Shown here piece after piece: positions 8,825 to 17,746 of a stretch of 49,440 nt of DNA. The stretch is from Bacillota bacterium (GTDB lineage: Bacteria; Bacillota; Sulfobacillia; Sulfobacillales; Sulfobacillaceae), in NCBI GenBank assembly GCA_026627385.1, contig JAPNUR010000023.1:1-49440 (forward strand), written 5' to 3'. Below the pieces are notes generated by a model. It was not told the DNA's origin. It did no database searches and worked only from the letters and a program-made list of their open reading frames with translations. The position numbers were made by a program, and so were the translations under genes. Position 1 is the first letter of the stretch, and each line of letters starts with the position of its first letter.

Positions 8825-9544
8825 TTGCTTGTCGACACGATTCGCGATGCTTTGACCGATCTCATCGAACAAATGCAGCCGGGCCAGCGGTTGCCTTCCG
8901 AGGACGCCCTGGCCGAGCGGTTTGGTGTCAGCCGGCCCACAGTTCGGTCTGCATTGATCGCGCTTGAGCAAGAGGGACGGATCAGCCGCCAGCACGGTCG
9001 CGGCACGTTTGTTTGTGCTACCAGGCCTAAGCTGCGCGCGTCGTTGCACGAACTGGTCAGCGTGGCTGACATAGTGGAAGAGAATGGATATCGCGCAGAG
9101 GTTAAACATGTGGAGAAATCGTCGCTGGTTCTACCGCAGTTTGTGACAGAGTCCTTGAAGCTTTCGGAGAATACGCCAGGCTACCGGGTGGCACGGACAG
9201 TCTACGCGAATGGGGAGCCGGCAGTCTACTTGGTCGACTATTTGGCTCGGGAAATTGCGGGAAAGCCCGTGAATCTTGATCTCTTTTCAGACCGGATGAT
9301 GCGGGCGCTTCGCCGCGTGGGGATTGAGATTGCGTTTGCGGTCACGCAGCTCTCCTTGTCGCGGGCCACGAACGCTGCGGCCACCGCCCTCACCATTCCG
9401 CCGGGCGATCCCGTCTTGTTGATAAGGCAGATCGCGTACACGGCATTCAATGAACCGGTTGTCTACAGCGTCGGCTATCACCGGGAGGGATTTGTGTCAT
9501 ATTCCGTTCTCCGCAATGTCCGTACGGGGAGGAGCACCATCTGA
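8825..9544 (+). CDS. GntR family regulator, HutC subfamily
   Basis: A 239-residue regulator. The N-terminal winged helix (residues 1-65) is canonical: GQRLPSEDALAERFGVSRPT followed by VRSALIALEQEGRISRQHGRGTF written here as two parts. The C-terminal part from about residue 80 is a UTRA-type ligand domain, with EPAVYLVDYLA and the ending PGDPVLLIRQIAYT. It starts at TTG 8825, seven bases after GGAGG. Its stop is followed after one base by the start of a sugar-importer permease, so regulator and importer form one operon. UTRA domains usually sense sugars or sugar phosphates, here presumably the imported substrate. Confidence 0.9.
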   Translation: MLVDTIRDALTDLIEQMQPGQRLPSEDALAERFGVSRPTVRSALIALEQEGRISRQHGRGTFVCATRPKLRASLHELVSVADIVEENGYRAEVKHVEKSSLVLPQFVTESLKLSENTPGYRVARTVYANGEPAVYLVDYLAREIAGKPVNLDLFSDRMMRALRRVGIEIAFAVTQLSLSRATNAAATALTIPPGDPVLLIRQIAYTAFNEPVVYSVGYHREGFVSYSVLRNVRTGRSTI

Positions 9545-9545
9545 C

Positions 9546-10430
9546 ATGGGTGATCAGAGGGGACTTCGCGCACTGGCCAACGTCTGGTATGTCATCCCTG
9601 CGCTGGCCATTATGGTGGTGTTTTGGCTGCTGCCGATGGTCCTGGTGATAATTTTTAGCCTGTTTTCATGGACATACGGCACAAATCCCCAGTGGGCGGG
9701 GTTGAGCCAATACCATTTAGTGCTAACCGATCCCGTATTTTGGCAATCGATGCGGGTGACGCTGGTGTTCGTGGGGGCCGTGGTCATTGGGGGCACGCTT
9801 CTTTCGCTGGTTTTGGCCGTGCTGATGTATCGCGGCATTCGCGCCGTGGGGTTATTCCGCTCGTTGTACTTTTTGCCCTACGTGTTACCCGTTGTGGCGA
9901 CCTCCACGGTGTGGCTATGGATTTACCAGTCGCCGGAAGGGGTCTTAGATCGGGTCATTCACGCCTTGGGGGGAAATGGCAACATTGGATGGGTGTCAGA
10001 ACCGAATCTGGCCTTGGTCAGTTTGATCATTTTCACCATCTGGCTCACGTTTGGGTTTACTACGCTCCTATTTATGGCTGGATTAACCAACGTGCCGAGC
10101 GAACTTTGGGAAGCGGCGGGAGTTGACGGTGCTAACGCTTGGCAACAGTTTATCAAGATCACCTGGCCCTTACTCACGCCGACGACATTGTTCGTGGTTG
10201 TGGTGAACACCATCAACGCATTGCAGAGCTTTACCCAAATTTATGCACTGACGCGCGGAGGTCCGCTCAACGGAACTACCACCCTGACCTATTACATCTA
10301 CGAAACCGCGTTTCAGTTTTTCAATTTTGGTCCAGCGTCAGCGGCAGCGGTCATCTTCTTCGTGCTGATTTTGGGGCTTACGGGGTTGCAATTTTGGGTG
10401 TCCCGGCGATCCATCCAGTATGGAGGCTAA
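9546..10430 (+). CDS. sugar ABC transporter permease, MalF/UgpA type
   Basis: A 294-residue integral membrane protein with about six predicted helices. It carries the inner-membrane EAA loop (ELWEAAGVDGANAWQQFIKI, residues about 183-202) that docks on the ATPase. The ending TRGGPLNGTTTLTYYIYETA is typical of the first permease of CUT1 carbohydrate importers. ATG 9546 was chosen because GGGGAGGAG lies upstream and it fits the family N-terminus. It is one base after the GntR stop and five bases before the second permease. No ATPase gene is in this operon; CUT1 importers commonly share an MsmX/MalK-type ATPase encoded elsewhere. Confidence 0.92.
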   Translation: MGDQRGLRALANVWYVIPALAIMVVFWLLPMVLVIIFSLFSWTYGTNPQWAGLSQYHLVLTDPVFWQSMRVTLVFVGAVVIGGTLLSLVLAVLMYRGIRAVGLFRSLYFLPYVLPVVATSTVWLWIYQSPEGVLDRVIHALGGNGNIGWVSEPNLALVSLIIFTIWLTFGFTTLLFMAGLTNVPSELWEAAGVDGANAWQQFIKITWPLLTPTTLFVVVVNTINALQSFTQIYALTRGGPLNGTTTLTYYIYETAFQFFNFGPASAAAVIFFVLILGLTGLQFWVSRRSIQYGG

Positions 10431-10435
10431 GGCGA

Positions 10436-11254
10436 ATGACAAAAACCGGCAAAGTCCTCGTGTATATCTTGCTCGTTGCGGTGTTGCTCGGCACGTTATT
10501 TCCCATTTGGTGGATGTTCGCGACCTCCTTAGAATCACCAAGTCGGGCGTTTACGTTCCCTGGCGCTTTGTGGCCTAATTTTACCGGGCAAAATTACCTG
10601 ACCGCCTGGGCGGCCGGACCCTGGTTGCACTACTTTGCCAACTCTGCAGGCATGGGCATTGCGACCACCGCCTTTGCGCTCATCACCTCCCTGTTATCAG
10701 CCTATGGCTTGGTTTTGCTGCCAAACCGCGTGGCGGGCATTCTGTTTGCCGCGATATTGGTCACGATGATGGTGCCATTTTACTCGATTATTATTCCGGA
10801 TTACCTCATCGTGAAGGATTTGGGCTGGCTCAACACCTATGCGGCTCAGGTCATCCCATTTGCGGCCAATGGATTCGCGGTCTTCTTGCTCCGGCAATTT
10901 ATTCGTGGGCTACCGAAAGAACTATGGGACGCCGCACGCATTGACGGGATCACTCCGTGGCGCTACCTATGGCATGTCGTGGTGCCGAATATCAAACCGG
11001 CACTGGCCACGGTGAGCATCTACGTCTTTTTGCTGAGTTGGAATGCGTTTTTATGGCCCCTGATTGTGACCTCGGGACCACAAGTGCAACCCGTTCAAGT
11101 GGGGCTGGCTAACCTCCTGTCCACGGCTAATGGCACAGATTGGACGGAGTTGTCGGCAGCTGCAGCGTTCACTGCGGTGCCGGTCCTGATCCTTTATGCT
11201 CTGGCACAACGCAGTATTGTCGAGTCGGTCAGCCGTACTGGCATTAAAGGATAG
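10436..11254 (+). CDS. sugar ABC transporter permease, MalG/UgpE type
   Basis: A 272-residue membrane permease, partner of the preceding one. It shows the start pattern ending FPIWWMFATSLESPSRAF, and the EAA loop GLPKELWDAARIDGITPWRY (about residues 158-177). The late segment SWNAFLWPLIVTS is characteristic of MalG-type permeases. ATG 10436 is preceded by GGAGG overlapping the end of the upstream gene, so translation is probably coupled. The substrate, likely a mono- or oligosaccharide, is not evident. Confidence 0.92.
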   Translation: MTKTGKVLVYILLVAVLLGTLFPIWWMFATSLESPSRAFTFPGALWPNFTGQNYLTAWAAGPWLHYFANSAGMGIATTAFALITSLLSAYGLVLLPNRVAGILFAAILVTMMVPFYSIIIPDYLIVKDLGWLNTYAAQVIPFAANGFAVFLLRQFIRGLPKELWDAARIDGITPWRYLWHVVVPNIKPALATVSIYVFLLSWNAFLWPLIVTSGPQVQPVQVGLANLLSTANGTDWTELSAAAAFTAVPVLILYALAQRSIVESVSRTGIKG

Positions 11255-11285
11255 GCGTTTATTCATAAGAAGGAGGATATGGACA

Positions 11286-12581
11286 ATGGTTAAAAAGTTC
11301 CACGGTGTTGCGGCTTTAATGGCGGGAAGCCTTTTCACTCTGACTCTATCAGGATCTACGGCTGCGGCTCCGCATCCGGCGACTCACCAGAGCCGCGTGA
11401 CGATTACCTTTTGGAACGAAATGACGGGTCCCTACGAAGTTGCCTTGAACCGGGTTATGGCGGCATTTGGCAAGCACTACCCCAATGTTCACATTGTGGA
11501 CGTGGTCGTTCCCAATGATGCCACGTTGGAGCCCAAATTGTTAGCGTCCATTGTTGGAGGCAACCCTCCCACCATTTCCCAACTGAACCCGTCGTGGGCG
11601 GCTGAGTTTGTGAAGACGGGAAGCCTAGTGGATCTTACCCCCTTCATTCGCAGTAAGGCAGGGTTTTCCCTAAAGCCTTTCTATCAAAACCTGCTAGCGG
11701 CGGGTCAGTTTAATGGCCAGCAATATGCCCTACCCTTTAACGTCTCGGCAGCTGTCATGTATTATAACGTGACACAGTTTAAGCGGGCTGGGATTAAGTC
11801 ACCGCCCACCACCTGGGCGCAATTTGAGGCCGACGCACGGAAACTTTCCACGGGAGGGCGCCATGCATTTGCCATCACTCTGGTGCACCCTTATCCGTTT
11901 CGCGCCTTTGTGGTGCAAGCTGGCGGTTCCTTTGTGCTACCCAACGGCAAGCCGAATCCGGCCATTTTCACCCCGACGGGGGCAGCGACGCGGGCAGTCG
12001 CGCTATGGGCTAATATGGTGAAAAATGGCTCTGCCGTTCTTACGCAAGGTTACGGATCGCAGACTGACTTTGCCAATGGTACGAGTTCGATTTTGGAAGG
12101 TACGTCCGCGTTTTACCCCTATTTGGCGCAAGCGGTGGGTAAACGTTTCCCTATCGGGGTTGCCCCGTTGCCCGGCGATGTGGTGAATGGCTCGGCATCA
12201 TTTGGCGGGTATCTCGGGATTTTTAGCAAGGCGACACCGGCTCAAAAAACGGCAGCTGAGGAGTTCGTCAAGTTTTTAACCTCGCGGGTAGGCCAAACCA
12301 TCTGGATGCAGGACAGCGAAGGATACCTGCCGGTGCGGAGTGACGTGTTAAGCGTGCCGTCCGCGAAGAAATTTTTAGCTACGCATCCTGCCCAGCGGGT
12401 CGCGCTGTCCGTGTTTGCCCGCTCGCCCATGTCCCCCAAGGTGGCATGGTGGCCCGATTTTTCGACGGACCTCATCAATGACGTCACGGCGGTCTTAGAC
12501 AAAAAAATGACCCCGGCTCAGGCCATGCATACGGCGTACCAAGAGGCTCTCACGGTGTATGCCAATTCTCCAGGACGTTAA
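11286..12581 (+). CDS. extracellular solute-binding protein, family 1 (sugar)
   Basis: A 431-residue binding protein with an N-terminal signal sequence (MVKKFHGVAALMAGSLFTLT followed by a small-residue cleavage region). No lipobox cysteine is visible, so it may be released or anchored another way. The mature part starts VTITFWNEMTGPYEVALNRV, typical of SBP_bac_1 proteins, and later has NGQQYALPFNVSAAVMYYN. It follows both permeases in the GntR-led operon and provides the substrate receptor. GGAGG lies ten bases before ATG 11286. A strong terminator follows its stop. Substrate unknown. Confidence 0.9.
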   Translation: MVKKFHGVAALMAGSLFTLTLSGSTAAAPHPATHQSRVTITFWNEMTGPYEVALNRVMAAFGKHYPNVHIVDVVVPNDATLEPKLLASIVGGNPPTISQLNPSWAAEFVKTGSLVDLTPFIRSKAGFSLKPFYQNLLAAGQFNGQQYALPFNVSAAVMYYNVTQFKRAGIKSPPTTWAQFEADARKLSTGGRHAFAITLVHPYPFRAFVVQAGGSFVLPNGKPNPAIFTPTGAATRAVALWANMVKNGSAVLTQGYGSQTDFANGTSSILEGTSAFYPYLAQAVGKRFPIGVAPLPGDVVNGSASFGGYLGIFSKATPAQKTAAEEFVKFLTSRVGQTIWMQDSEGYLPVRSDVLSVPSAKKFLATHPAQRVALSVFARSPMSPKVAWWPDFSTDLINDVTAVLDKKMTPAQAMHTAYQEALTVYANSPGR

Positions 12582-12585
12582 GAGC

Positions 12586-12620
12586 GAAAGCCCCGTCTGG
12601 CCATGCCTGGCGGGGCTTTC
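12586..12620 (+). terminator. terminator of the GntR-sugar importer operon
   Basis: GAAAGCCCCG (12586-12595) pairs perfectly with CGGGGCTTTC (12611-12620) around a 15-base loop, five bases after the binding-protein stop. A weak T stretch follows. The convergent anti-sigma gene ends at 12637, so it may serve both directions. Confidence 0.85.
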
Positions 12621-12636
12621 GGCTTTAATCCATTAG

Positions 12637-13509
12637 TCAGGGAGAGATCACCACACCATCCGCGGCCGGAGAGGGAAAAAGCGTCCACTGGTCAATGATG
12701 CGGTGGTAGGGCATGCCTTCCCAAAGGCCCACCATCCATTGGCCACGCTTCAGGGTAGAGAGATCATGGATGATGTGGCCATTGCCTTCCCACGTAAAAC
12801 GGCTGTACGGGGCCCAGATGAAGCGGGTAAGTCGCGGCGTGAGGGTATACCGGGCTTCCCCGCCTGCCGTGTTGCCGACGAAGACGGCGTCTTGCAAGAC
12901 GACCACGTGTCCATGGATCGAGCGCACGATGCCCCCGCATTGGTGAGGCTGTCCCGCAATGGTAGAGGCAATGTGCCCGGGGATCGCCATAATGGCTTCG
13001 CCAATGAATAAATCCATGGCATCATGGGCCGCTTGCCAGTGATGGGGACCAATCCAGCGCCCTGGCCCTACCCTGATGGTCAATTGGTTGAAGTGATGAA
13101 ATGGCCCATCGGCTTTCAGCGCTTCTTGGGCGTGTCCCAGCACGACAATGGTCGAACGCCCAGGGACAATGCGAAGAATTGTGCCTTCCAGTTGCGGGCC
13201 GTATTGAACAGGGATGGCCACCGCTGTGCCGTTTGGGCCGCGATGACGCGAGGGACGAGAGCCGGCCACCGGGATAGATTTGATTGAGGGGTGCCCCCCT
13301 AAACGAGGAAGACCGACCACGGCCACGGTGATAGCCGCGGCGGTGGCCAACAGAGCCCGCGCAGCGATGGGCGGCCATCGGCGAGCGCGGGACGGGACAT
13401 GGGTCATCAAGCGAGCCCTGACACGATCCTGAAAATCCGGCGACATGTGTCTATGGGGTACCATGGCGAGCGCTTCTCGAATATCCCCCAATTCCTTATC
13501 TTCCATCAA
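12637..13509 (-). CDS. anti-sigma-factor-like membrane protein
   Basis: A 290-residue protein whose first 45 residues are soluble and charged. A hydrophobic segment follows (ALLATAAAITVAVVGLP, about residues 52-68), and the remainder is predicted outside the membrane. This is the layout of anti-sigma factors: cytoplasmic sigma-binding part, one helix, sensor domain. No zinc-binding HxxxCxxC motif is visible. It overlaps the end of an ECF sigma gene by about 11-14 bases, which supports the assignment. The start is either TTG 13509, nine bases after GGGAGG, or ATG 13506. The outer part is not recognised, so the signal is unknown. Confidence 0.7.
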   Translation of the reverse strand: MMEDKELGDIREALAMVPHRHMSPDFQDRVRARLMTHVPSRARRWPPIAARALLATAAAITVAVVGLPRLGGHPSIKSIPVAGSRPSRHRGPNGTAVAIPVQYGPQLEGTILRIVPGRSTIVVLGHAQEALKADGPFHHFNQLTIRVGPGRWIGPHHWQAAHDAMDLFIGEAIMAIPGHIASTIAGQPHQCGGIVRSIHGHVVVLQDAVFVGNTAGGEARYTLTPRLTRFIWAPYSRFTWEGNGHIIHDLSTLKRGQWMVGLWEGMPYHRIIDQWTLFPSPAADGVVISP

Positions 13510-14101
13510 ATATCCATACCTCCCTGAGCCGTTTTACGGCGCGGTGCAACGTGACTCGAACTTTGGCTTCGGAAAAGCCCAGCAGGTGCGCCGTATCCCG
13601 CACGGACAAGCCTTGCACGGTACGACAGATTAAGACATGGCGCTGGGCCACTGTCAGTTGCTGCAATGCTTCGACGATCTCAACCGGAAAAGAGACTGGA
13701 TGGATATCTCCGTGAAGGCGGAGGTAATCCGTCAAGGTGGTCATGGCTAGATACTCGCGCCGCTTTTTGCGGAAATACTCGCTGAGGCAGTGGCGTGCGA
13801 TCGCCCAAACCCAGGTTCGTTCACTGGCGGCGCGACGGTAAGACGGCCAGGATTCCAGTACCCTGACAAACGTTTCTTGGACGAGATCTTCCGCATCGGA
13901 TTTGTTGCCCACCATGAAGTAAAGATGCTCATAGATTTCGCCTCCGTATCGGTCGAACAATCGGATGGCAGCGTTCTGAGCGTTAGCGTCTTTAGCGATA
14001 GTCGGGCCTCCCCAGAAAGCAACATTCACCATAATAGTGACGCATCTTGCGGTTTTGTTACGCGCGGAAAACACTTCACCAAAGGTGCGGAGGTCTAACA
14101 T
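13496..14101 (-). CDS. ECF-type RNA polymerase sigma factor
   Basis: A sigma-70 family extracytoplasmic-function sigma factor. Region 2 is clear (AAIRLFDRYGGEIYEHLY and DAEDLVQETFVRVLESW), followed by region 4 (LTVAQRHVLICRTVQGLSVR, then LGFSEAKVRVTLHRAVKRLR). Between them is WVWAIARHCLSEYFRKKRRE. The coding start is uncertain. ATG 14101 gives 201 residues, while ATG 14032 gives 178, closer to the usual length; neither has a good ribosome binding site. The downstream overlapping gene encodes the likely anti-sigma factor. Its regulon cannot be told from the window. Confidence 0.88.
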   Translation of the reverse strand: MLDLRTFGEVFSARNKTARCVTIMVNVAFWGGPTIAKDANAQNAAIRLFDRYGGEIYEHLYFMVGNKSDAEDLVQETFVRVLESWPSYRRAASERTWVWAIARHCLSEYFRKKRREYLAMTTLTDYLRLHGDIHPVSFPVEIVEALQQLTVAQRHVLICRTVQGLSVRDTAHLLGFSEAKVRVTLHRAVKRLREVWIFDGR

Positions 14102-14272
14102 CGTGACAGCGCGCCTGACGGTTCAGCGTGTTTGGCGCTAGGGGGCGCTACACGACAGCAACCCGGCCGGAATTTGGGATGCTGACATCGCGGTGTCACC
14201 GCTGACTGGCGTCCAATACCGGGGCTAGAGTAAACTAGAATGGCGAGAAACGGTGTAGAGTGAGGCGAGGCA

Positions 14273-15349
14273 ATGGGCACTACATGGCGGACCCCTTATG
14301 GTTTGAAAGACTGGTGGGGCGCGGAGAGTCGTGAAATTGAACGGTGGCGGCGACATTATGTTGAAATGGCGGCTCATGCGGGCTATGAGCCCATTGAACT
14401 CCCAATCTTTGAGTTAACGCGCACGTTTAGTGAGCTTCCTGGACCTCGCATCTCTCTTCGTGAAGCCTACCGCTTTGTCGATGTGGGTGGCGACGATCTG
14501 ACTTTGCGTTGGACCTTCGTCAATGCGTTGCAACGGGCCGCGATTCAACATGCGTGGAACTTATTGCCCCATCCCCTGCGCGTGTTTTATAGTGGTCCGC
14601 TCTTGCGCCGGACAAGTCCGGAATCCGGCGAATATCGGCAGTGGACAGCCTTTGGCATGGCTGCTTATGGCCCTGCCCGACCGCTGATGCTGGCGGACGT
14701 GATATTAACCCTCGCCGCCGGTCTCAAGTGGCTTGGCGCCCCCGTTGCCGTCGAACTGACGGCTATCCCGGATGAGCCGGAATCTTCTCAAGAGTCCTGG
14801 CTGGATGCGATGGCCGAGCATCTGGGAGATGCAGGCATTTCATGCATGGTCAAGTCCCAGCCGGCGCCGCGCGGCGCCGGCCATCGCGAACCGCGTTGGC
14901 TATTTCACATACTCCATCCATGGCAGGGACGGTCCGTTGTGATTGCCGAAGGGGCGCAATATGCCACGGACCAGCGTTCCCCCGCAGGGGAGGCCCTGGT
15001 GCTCGTAGAAGGGCACCTCAGTTGCACCGCTCTGGTCCAGCGATGGGGAATGACAGGGCCGCCGCCCGACGATCCAAAGCCTATTTTGGTCATTGGGGAC
15101 CATCCCCGGGCGCTGCACGCTGCGAATCGTCTTCGACGCGCTGGGCGCAAGGTCCAGTCACTGTTCACGGCCGTTCCAGAGTCCGAGCTACAGGCCACGA
15201 TTGTGATGCGCGAGGCTGAGGCCGCCATCGTCGTTGAGGCGGACCGCCTGGGTACGGTAAGTTGCGTCTGGCCTTCGGGGGTGGTGGAGCCGGTGGCCGA
15301 CGAGTTGTTAATTGATTATTTCGCAAGTCGGGAGGAAGGGTGCCAATGA
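14273..15349 (+). CDS. histidyl-tRNA synthetase-like protein (HisRS/HisZ family)
   Basis: A 358-residue class II aminoacyl-tRNA-synthetase-like protein. Motif 2 is recognisable as GPLLRRTSPESGEYRQWTAF, continuing GMAAYG, which parallels the HisRS sequence around FRxERPQxGRxRxFxQ. The N-terminal PYGLKDW matches the PRGTRD-type start of HisRS/HisZ. The glycine-rich GGGRYD signature of true HisRS is missing: the corresponding area reads IAEGAQYATDQRS. The C-terminal 80 residues (PILVIGDHPRALHAANRLRR) resemble an anticodon-binding fold. At 358 residues it is shorter than HisRS. It could be a HisZ-type regulatory subunit or another paralog. AGGCGAGG precedes ATG 14273. Two unknown genes follow with overlapping junctions. 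Confidence 0.72.
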   Translation: MGTTWRTPYGLKDWWGAESREIERWRRHYVEMAAHAGYEPIELPIFELTRTFSELPGPRISLREAYRFVDVGGDDLTLRWTFVNALQRAAIQHAWNLLPHPLRVFYSGPLLRRTSPESGEYRQWTAFGMAAYGPARPLMLADVILTLAAGLKWLGAPVAVELTAIPDEPESSQESWLDAMAEHLGDAGISCMVKSQPAPRGAGHREPRWLFHILHPWQGRSVVIAEGAQYATDQRSPAGEALVLVEGHLSCTALVQRWGMTGPPPDDPKPILVIGDHPRALHAANRLRRAGRKVQSLFTAVPESELQATIVMREAEAAIVVEADRLGTVSCVWPSGVVEPVADELLIDYFASREEGCQ

Positions 15350-15708
15350 GTTTCCGTGACCTTTACGAAAAGCTCTGGCTGGCGCATCAAATTTACTTGG
15401 CGAGCTGGGACGGCAGTAAATATCGGCTCTTTTCCGAGACCCCGGTGGATTATCTGCTCACCGAAGCCGATCGGGCTACGACCGCCTGGTATCAATATGA
15501 CTACTTACAAGGTCGTTCCGATCTCTTTTGGGATTACGTGCGTGAGCAACTCGGAATTGAACCGGGCGCGGAGGACAACATGGCCCGGCAGTTGTGGGGC
15601 AAATGGCGCACGCCGCTGCTCGAGCGGTATCTTACCACGCAGATTCTTAGCCACAAGATTGTCAAAGTCCCCCGGTGGTTTGACGCGGAGGTGTCAGCCA
15701 ATGCCTGA
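15346..15708 (+). CDS. hypothetical protein, 120 residues
   Basis: Not recognised. It is a soluble, aromatic-rich, probably helical protein beginning MSFRDLYEKLWLAHQIYLAS. There is no signal peptide, membrane segment or cysteine pair. ATG 15346 was chosen because GGAGGAAG lies ten bases upstream; GTG 15340 in the same frame is too close to that site. It overlaps the end of the HisRS-like gene slightly and overlaps the next gene by eight bases, so the three are surely cotranscribed. The tight coupling suggests a shared function, but no function can be stated. Confidence 0.75.
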   Translation: MSFRDLYEKLWLAHQIYLASWDGSKYRLFSETPVDYLLTEADRATTAWYQYDYLQGRSDLFWDYVREQLGIEPGAEDNMARQLWGKWRTPLLERYLTTQILSHKIVKVPRWFDAEVSANA

Positions 15709-16018
15709 GGTGGTCGACCCCGAGCGGCGTATTGCGCTGCGGTTGCTGGCGGCGGATCAAAACTCCGCGCTCGCCTGGGATGCGAAACTTTCCGTGGTGC
15801 TGGAGCAATTGTCGGAGGAGGAGCGCCGACATGCCTTGGGGCAATGGCTCATACGGGTGGCGGATCAGTTAGATTGGCGGGAGAACGTCCGGGAGTTTTT
15901 GGTAGCTTATTGGAATTTGCCTCCGCAACCGTTCTTAGAGACAGAGCCGGAAGCCGACACGTATGAGCAAGCTCGAGACGCGCTGTTACAGGATCTTGCG
16001 GCTCCCGATTACCCGTAA
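15701..16018 (+). CDS. hypothetical protein, 105 residues
   Basis: Not recognised. The protein begins MPEVVDPERRIALRLLAADQ and is acidic and mostly helical, with no membrane segment. ATG 15701 lies nine bases after GGAGG at 15687-15691 and inside the last codons of the preceding gene. The overlap and order (HisRS-like, 120-residue, 105-residue) suggest the last two proteins act together or on the HisRS-like protein. Confidence 0.72.
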   Translation: MPEVVDPERRIALRLLAADQNSALAWDAKLSVVLEQLSEEERRHALGQWLIRVADQLDWRENVREFLVAYWNLPPQPFLETEPEADTYEQARDALLQDLAAPDYP

Positions 16019-16182
16019 GCGGCAGCGCTAGATGGTCGCGGCCGATTTGGGTCGATACCCGGTTGATGGCTGTCGTGGTCTTGGCCGTTGACGAAGCGTG
16101 CATTTTCGGCCACGCTTAACATATCCACTGCTTGCTGCGGCTGCGGCGGCAGGGTCAGCGACAGGGCTGGGGGAGGAACGAG

Positions 16183-17592
16183 ATGGAAGGGTTACACATT
16201 GCCGGTACTACGCGGGCAACGACCGAGAGTTATGCGGTGCGCCACGCGTGGACCCAGGAAATCATTGCAGAAGTGGCAGAAGCAGGGCGAGCGGATGTCG
16301 ACGCGGCGGTGGAGGCGGCACGGAGCGCGCTCGCTAAACCGCTAACGGTGCATCAGCGGTATCGCATCCTAGAAACCGCCGCCGAATTGCTGGGGGCTCA
16401 GCAAGAGGCGTTTTCGCGCACGATTGCGCAGGAAGCAGGTAAGCCCCTGCGCGACGCACGCGTGGAGGTTATGCGTGGTCAGCAAACGCTGCGTTATGCG
16501 GCCGTGGCGGCGCGTACCCTCAAGGGTGAGGAAGTGCCGATTCGCGGCAACCCTGGTGTAGAAAACCGGCTGGCTTTTACCGTGAGAAAACCCTATGGCG
16601 TGGTATTAGCGATTACGCCGTTTAATTTTCCCTTGAATCTCGCCTTACACAAGGTTGCGCCCGCGTTAGCGGCAGGAAACGCGGTGGTGCTGAAGCCGGC
16701 GCCGGCGACGCCACTGACCGCTTTGCAATTGGCGCGCCTGTTGGAGGAAGCAGGGTTACCGCCGGGATGGCTCAATGTGGTCACCGGTTCGCGGCCTGAA
16801 GTCGGCGAGTGGCTTGTGGCCCACCCAGGGGTGGACTTGATTTCGTTTACAGGGTCTGCAGCCGTCGGTCAGATTATTCGTCGCAATGCCGGGTTAAAGC
16901 CCGTCTTGCTGGAGCTCGGGAGTAATTCGGCCAATATCGTCCATGAGGATGCCGATCTGGCACAGGCCGCTCAGTTGCTGGCGCAAAGGGCATACGCCTA
17001 TGCGGGCCAAGTCTGCATTTCCGTGCAGCGAATCTACGTGCATCGACGCATTTACGATGCATTCCGGACGGCCATGGCCGAGGCGGTGAGCGCGCTCAAA
17101 GTCGGGAATCCCGAGGATGAAACCGTGGACTTGGGGCCGATGATTAACGCCGGGGCCGCTGAACGGGCAAGCCAGTGGGTGGACGATGCGTTAGCCGGCG
17201 GGGCCCAACCGGTGGTGGCGGGATCGCGCGAGGGAGCGGTCGTCAAACCATGGCTTCTTGAGCGGGTGGCATTGGATGCGAAGGTGATGACGGAAGAGGT
17301 GTTTGCGCCGGTGGCCGTGATGACACCCTACGACACTATAGAAGAAGCGGTGGCGCTGGCCAACCAAAGTCGTTATGGGTTACAGGCAGGACTGTTTACC
17401 CGCGATCTGAAGACTGCGTTTTATGCGGCGCAACACTTGCAGGTCGGGGGCTTAATTGTCAATGATACCTCGAGTTTTCGCGCCGACAACATGCCATATG
17501 GTGGCGTTAAAGACTCGGGACTGGGGCGCGAAGGGCCGGAATATGCGGTGTATGAAATGACCTACCCGACGGTTGTGGTCTTAAACCTGTGA
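16183..17592 (+). CDS. NAD(P)-dependent aldehyde dehydrogenase
   Basis: A 469-residue member of the aldehyde dehydrogenase superfamily, full length. Visible features are the cofactor-binding AITPFNFPLNLALHKVAPAL, the FTGSAAVGQ loop, the general-base glutamate in LLELGSNSANIV (usually LELGGN), and the catalytic cysteine in YAGQVCISVQRIYV. The end motif PYGGVKDSGLGREGP is typical of non-phosphorylating glyceraldehyde-3-phosphate/lactaldehyde-type enzymes. ATG 16183 follows GGGGGAGG. Exact aldehyde unknown: lactaldehyde, glyceraldehyde-3-phosphate or succinic semialdehyde are all possible. It is 164 bases after the hypothetical pair and may have its own promoter. Confidence 0.92.
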   Translation: MEGLHIAGTTRATTESYAVRHAWTQEIIAEVAEAGRADVDAAVEAARSALAKPLTVHQRYRILETAAELLGAQQEAFSRTIAQEAGKPLRDARVEVMRGQQTLRYAAVAARTLKGEEVPIRGNPGVENRLAFTVRKPYGVVLAITPFNFPLNLALHKVAPALAAGNAVVLKPAPATPLTALQLARLLEEAGLPPGWLNVVTGSRPEVGEWLVAHPGVDLISFTGSAAVGQIIRRNAGLKPVLLELGSNSANIVHEDADLAQAAQLLAQRAYAYAGQVCISVQRIYVHRRIYDAFRTAMAEAVSALKVGNPEDETVDLGPMINAGAAERASQWVDDALAGGAQPVVAGSREGAVVKPWLLERVALDAKVMTEEVFAPVAVMTPYDTIEEAVALANQSRYGLQAGLFTRDLKTAFYAAQHLQVGGLIVNDTSSFRADNMPYGGVKDSGLGREGPEYAVYEMTYPTVVVLNL

Positions 17593-17614
17593 CCGGGAGT
17601 GTGTCGTGGCAAAG

Positions 17615-17643
17615 GCCGCCGGCGACCATCGATCGTCGGCGGC
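17615..17643 (+). other. GC-rich hairpin after the aldehyde dehydrogenase gene
   Basis: GCCGCCGGCGA (17615-17625) pairs with TCGTCGGCGGC (17633-17643) with one G-U pair. No T tract follows, so it may be a weak terminator or an RNA-stabilising structure. Confidence 0.45.
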
Positions 17644-17746
17644 GCGCCTGACGCGGTAGCTCAGGAATGGAACGATGCCGAATTTAAGCCGTTCGGGGAC
17701 GAAGATTTGTGGTTGCATTAAGAGTGACGAGCCGGGAGGCCAACGC

